A DNA stretch of 64,000 nt from Neocallimastix lanati (nom. inval.) (taxonomy: Eukaryota > Neocallimastigomycota > Neocallimastigomycetes > Neocallimastigales > Neocallimastigaceae). Below, piece by piece: positions 60,663 through 64,000 of this stretch; the stretch's first letter is position 1; each line of letters opens with the position of its first letter. The DNA lies in NCBI GenBank assembly GCA_016946835.1, contig JACVTC010000130.1, positions 297,001-361,000 of the forward strand, written 5' to 3'. Made by a program: the position numbers and the translations under genes. The notes under the pieces are model-generated. The model was not told the origin of the DNA. It made no database searches and was given only the letters and a program-made list of their open reading frames with translations.

Positions 60663-63600
60663 TTATTCATCATCATCCTCTTCATCTTCGTCTTCATCCT
60701 CATCCTCATCTTCATCCTCATCTTCATCAATTGGAACTGCCGTTGGTGGCTCATCTTCATCTTCATCATCTTGGTCAACTTCAATTCTATATTTTTATAA
60801 TGATTTTAAATATTAAAATTTAGAAAAATTTAATTATAATGTATATGAATTTTACAATACATTTTAATATAAAAATAAATTTAGATGAATTTATAAAATT
60901 CTTAATTTATTTTTATACTCTAGAAATTAAATATATCTAATAATATGAACAAAAAAAAAAAATAATAAAAATAAAATAAATAAAATAAAATAAAATAAAA
61001 TAAAATAAAATAAAATAAATAAAATAAAATAAAATAAAATAAAATAAAATAAAATAAAATAAAATAAAATAAAATAAAATAAAATAAAATAAAATAAAAT
61101 AAAATAAAATAAAATAAAATAAAATAAAATAAAATAAAATAAAATAAAATAAAATAAATAAAATAAAATAAAATAAAATAAAATAAAATAAAATAAAATA
61201 AAATAAAATAAAATAAAATAAAATAAAATAAAATAAAATAAAATAAAATAAAATAAAATAAAATAAAATAAAATAAAATAAAATAAAATAAAATAAAATA
61301 AAATAAAATAAAATAAAATAAAATAAAATAAAATAAAATAAAATAAAATAAAATAAAATAAAATAAAATAAAATAAAATAAAATAAAATAAAATAAAATA
61401 AAATAAAATAAAATAAAATAAAATAAAATAATATAAAATAAAATAAAATAAAATAAAATAAAATAAAATAAAATAAAATAAAATTAAAAATAAAAAAGAT
61501 ATAATAATTGAAAACTTACTCTTCAACTCCACCAGTTTCGTCTTCATCTTCTTCATCTTCATCTTCTTCCATTTCATCATCATCATCACCAAAGTAATTT
61601 TCTCTATTCATATCGATGGTAGCGTAGTCAAATCCTTTAATAACATATAATCTATGTGGGAATTGACATTTACTTCTTATATTATTTAAAATTTCCTCTA
61701 TATCTTTTTTATCAAATCCTATTTTCTTTCTTATTTCTTTACAAATTTTGGTAACGGTTGGAACAACATGATCTTTTGGTAAAACCGTATAATTTGGAAC
61801 TCTATTTTGTTTGAAATCAGTAATGACAATAATTGCAATATCACTAGTATTAATTCTACCGTTCTATAAAATAAATAATAAATTATATATTTATATGATT
61901 AACATATATTTATATTTTAAATGTCAACAAATTTGATGATTTAATAATTTTTATAATTAAAATGATACATATATAACTCATTAAATATATAATATCAAAT
62001 TTAAATAAATGTATAATAATAATAATAATAATAATAATTATATATATGTATATTTTTTTTGTTTTCCCTGAAAACTTACCAATTTAACTAAATGTTTGGT
62101 TCTACCCACTTGCAATAAGAAATCATTGTAATCAATAAATGGTGGGATTTTATACATTTTACATAACTGATCTTTAGTACATCTATCTAATATTGTGGTA
62201 ACACAAATTTCTGGTTGATCAATTAATTTTGGTTTGACACAATTTCTAATCATAATTTCAGCAAGGTTTGAGTCATCTTCTTCTTGAAGAGCAAAAACTA
62301 CTCCTGGACAATCTAATAATGTGAGATTTTCTCCAAGAGTAATTAAGCTATCAACCTTAATTTCATGTTCTTTATCATGGAATTTTCGTAAATTTTCAAT
62401 TAAAGTATACTTTCCAGAACCTGGAAAACCAATAACACCAACTGTAACAGGCTTTTCTTTAAAATCATCTTTATCTTTAACTGTGTCACGATATTTCTTA
62501 CAATATTTAATGAGAGTATCAATACCTAATGATTTATTTTTATTTTCTGGAGTACCATTAACTATTGGAACTACTGGATATTCAGCACCAAAGTATTGAA
62601 CCCATTCATTGACTGTTTCACGTGGAACTAAATCTATTTATATTGTAATTTTTTTTTTATTTATTTAATTTTCATATTTTTTTTTTATTTATTTAAAATT
62701 ATTTATTTATTATATAAATTGATTTATTATATTATCATTACAAATAACCAAACAATAAAGAATATAAAAAAATTTTTTATTTAAATTATGTTATTATAAT
62801 TTATTAAAACATATATATATATTTAATAATAATTTTATATAGAATTTTAATTAACATTATAATTACCAATTTTTGTCATAACAATAATGAGAATTTTATT
62901 ATTTCCAATTATAGATTCTTCAATCTCTAAAGTTCTTGTACCAATTGGATCTCTTGCATCAATAACTTCTAAAACAATTTCGACATTTTCAGTAACGGTC
63001 ATGAAATCAACAACTAATGAATCTTGCTTTGTTTTACTGATTACTGGAGCAATTATTGGTTGTGGAGCTGTAGTATTTGCAGTTGTGGTTGGAGTTAAGT
63101 TATTTTGAGCCTTAGCAGCTTTTCTTTCAGCTTTTTTTTGTTGTTTTTCTTCTTCAATCTATTATTAAAATTTTAAAATAAATATTTTTATAATTATAAA
63201 ATAATAATAAATTATAACAATAAATATATATAATTTGATATTAATATTATAATTTACAAATTTTTAACTTTAATGATTAGATTATATACAAAAATTTATA
63301 TAGAAATTTCAATTATTTTTTCTTTAATGATAATGTATTAATAATATATATTTAAAATAATTACTCTTCTTTTTTCTTCTTCAGCTTGTAAAAGTAATTC
63401 TTCTTTGAATGGGAAGTTGTTTGGAATACCAAGAGAACTATCCTTTTCTAAATAAATTAACAACATCATTAATGAACATTATATGTTATAAAATATAAAT
63501 ATAATTAATTAATTAATTAATTAATTATTTTTTTATTTATTTTAATTTAATTAATTCTATTTTTTTATTTATTTTAATTTAATTAATTATTCTATTGAAA

Positions 63601-63991
63601 TTCTTTTATTTTATTTTTAATAAAAACATCTATATTATTTAATTTAGAAATTTTGAATTACTAGATGCTTTTTTTGGATGCTTTCTAGCTTCTCTTCTAG
63701 CTTTCTTATGGTGTTGAAGAATTCTTTTTTCAATCTTGTATTTTTGATGAAGTGATAAACGTTTACTCTTATGTCCTTTAATTAATTAAATAAATTATAT
63801 GTAATTAATAACATTTTTTTTTTTTTTTTTTTTTTATAGTATAAGATTGAATATTATGGAATTTTTTTTTAAAAATTGATAATTAATAGATTTAATAATA
63901 TTGTTAAATTAAATTCTAAATCAATAAATAAAATTATAATAATTTATTGTATTATCAATGTTTTATGAATATATTTACTTTTTGGAACCAT
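60663..63991 (-). CDS. GRN1: Nucleostemin/Grn1-type nucleolar GTPase, seven exons
   Basis: Exons (- strand): 63991-63979, 63775-63662, 63447-63365, 63158-62867, 62633-62080, 61863-61520 and 60786-60663, giving 507 residues. The start MVPKRHKSKRLSLHQKYKIE is the basic GN3L/Grn1 head (nucleolar targeting), followed by a Lys/Glu coiled coil (FKEELLLQAEEEKRR). The GTPase is circularly permuted: VIDARDP and TKIDLVP (G4) come first, then GVIGFPGSGKYT (G1) and LLDCPGV (G3). The C-terminal domain has KIPPFIDYNDFLLQVGR...NRVPNYTVLP, and the tail is almost pure Asp/Glu. Family members (yeast Nug1, fission yeast Grn1, human GNL3/GNL3L) act in 60S ribosome assembly and export. The P-loop is unusual: Tyr follows GK where Ser/Thr binds magnesium. 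Exon 1 holds only 13 bases; the start lies 9 bases from the window edge. Confidence 0.9.
60956..61487. repeat. (AAAAT)n pentanucleotide tract, ~105 units, inside the GRN1-like intron 6
   Basis: More than 500 bases of AAAAT with a few AAAT or AAT slips. It lies within the intron between 61520 and 60786. The exons on both sides encode the acidic tail. Confidence 0.95.
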
Positions 63992-64000
63992 TTCGATTAT

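Noticed and set aside
60601-60816. Poly-Ser frame on the + strand
   Set aside because: Antisense to the Asp/Glu-coding last exon of the GTPase gene.
60927-61592. 221-residue frame of repeating FILFY on the - strand
   Set aside because: It reads through the AAAAT tract inside an intron; the splice sites on both sides rejoin the GTPase frame.

Overview
The window looks like a piece of nuclear genome from an anaerobic gut fungus (Neocallimastigomycota) or a close relative. The base composition is extremely A+T-rich, with long A/T homopolymers and microsatellites even inside genes. Introns have GT...TAG ends. One gene encodes an ankyrin protein of the repetitive 'LVEHGADIN' type that is abundant in these fungi, another is a fungal-type PHO88/SND3, and there are Ty3/gypsy chromoviruses. 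No tool was available, so the organism call is inference from these traits. Exon structures were built by hand; every multi-exon model closes in frame with summed coding lengths divisible by three.

Cellular genes sit at the two ends. On the left (1-14.3 kb): a two-finger GATA transcription factor (four exons, 5' end outside the window), a two-exon unknown Asn-rich protein, a broken copia fragment, a long ankyrin-repeat gene and the stump of its tandem duplicate. On the right (48.8-64 kb): a tRNA-Ala(UGC), PHO88/SND3 (six exons, + strand), COG6 of the Golgi tethering complex (12 exons, - strand) and a nucleostemin/Grn1-type nucleolar GTPase (seven exons, - strand).

The middle (14.3-48.8 kb) is mobile DNA. 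From 14.3 to 26.6 kb nothing codes. It is a pile of LTR-like elements with TG...CA-like ends and target duplications. Five consecutive elements (20306-25835) are separated by nothing but the four bases ACAG. Two copies of another element (16804-17766, 18306-19178) are strings of hairpins with compensatory base changes and a pseudoknot-like pairing, both inserted at CACAG.

From 26.7 to 48.7 kb three gypsy retrotransposons are nested. Gypsy-3 (- strand, tRNA-primed, frameshifted) is split by Gypsy-1 (+ strand, one intact gag-pol with chromodomain, LTRs identical by eye, 5-bp duplication ATATC falling in frame inside the host gag). Gypsy-2 (+ strand) cuts the right LTR of Gypsy-3 and itself carries a 375-bp solo LTR. 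Gypsy-1 and Gypsy-2 both show a Tf1-like self-priming signature: the bases after the 5' LTR are complementary to a site inside the LTR that lies 37-40 bp downstream of a TATA box. An LTR-like end also lies 14 bp upstream of the tRNA gene, as expected for elements that target pol III start sites.
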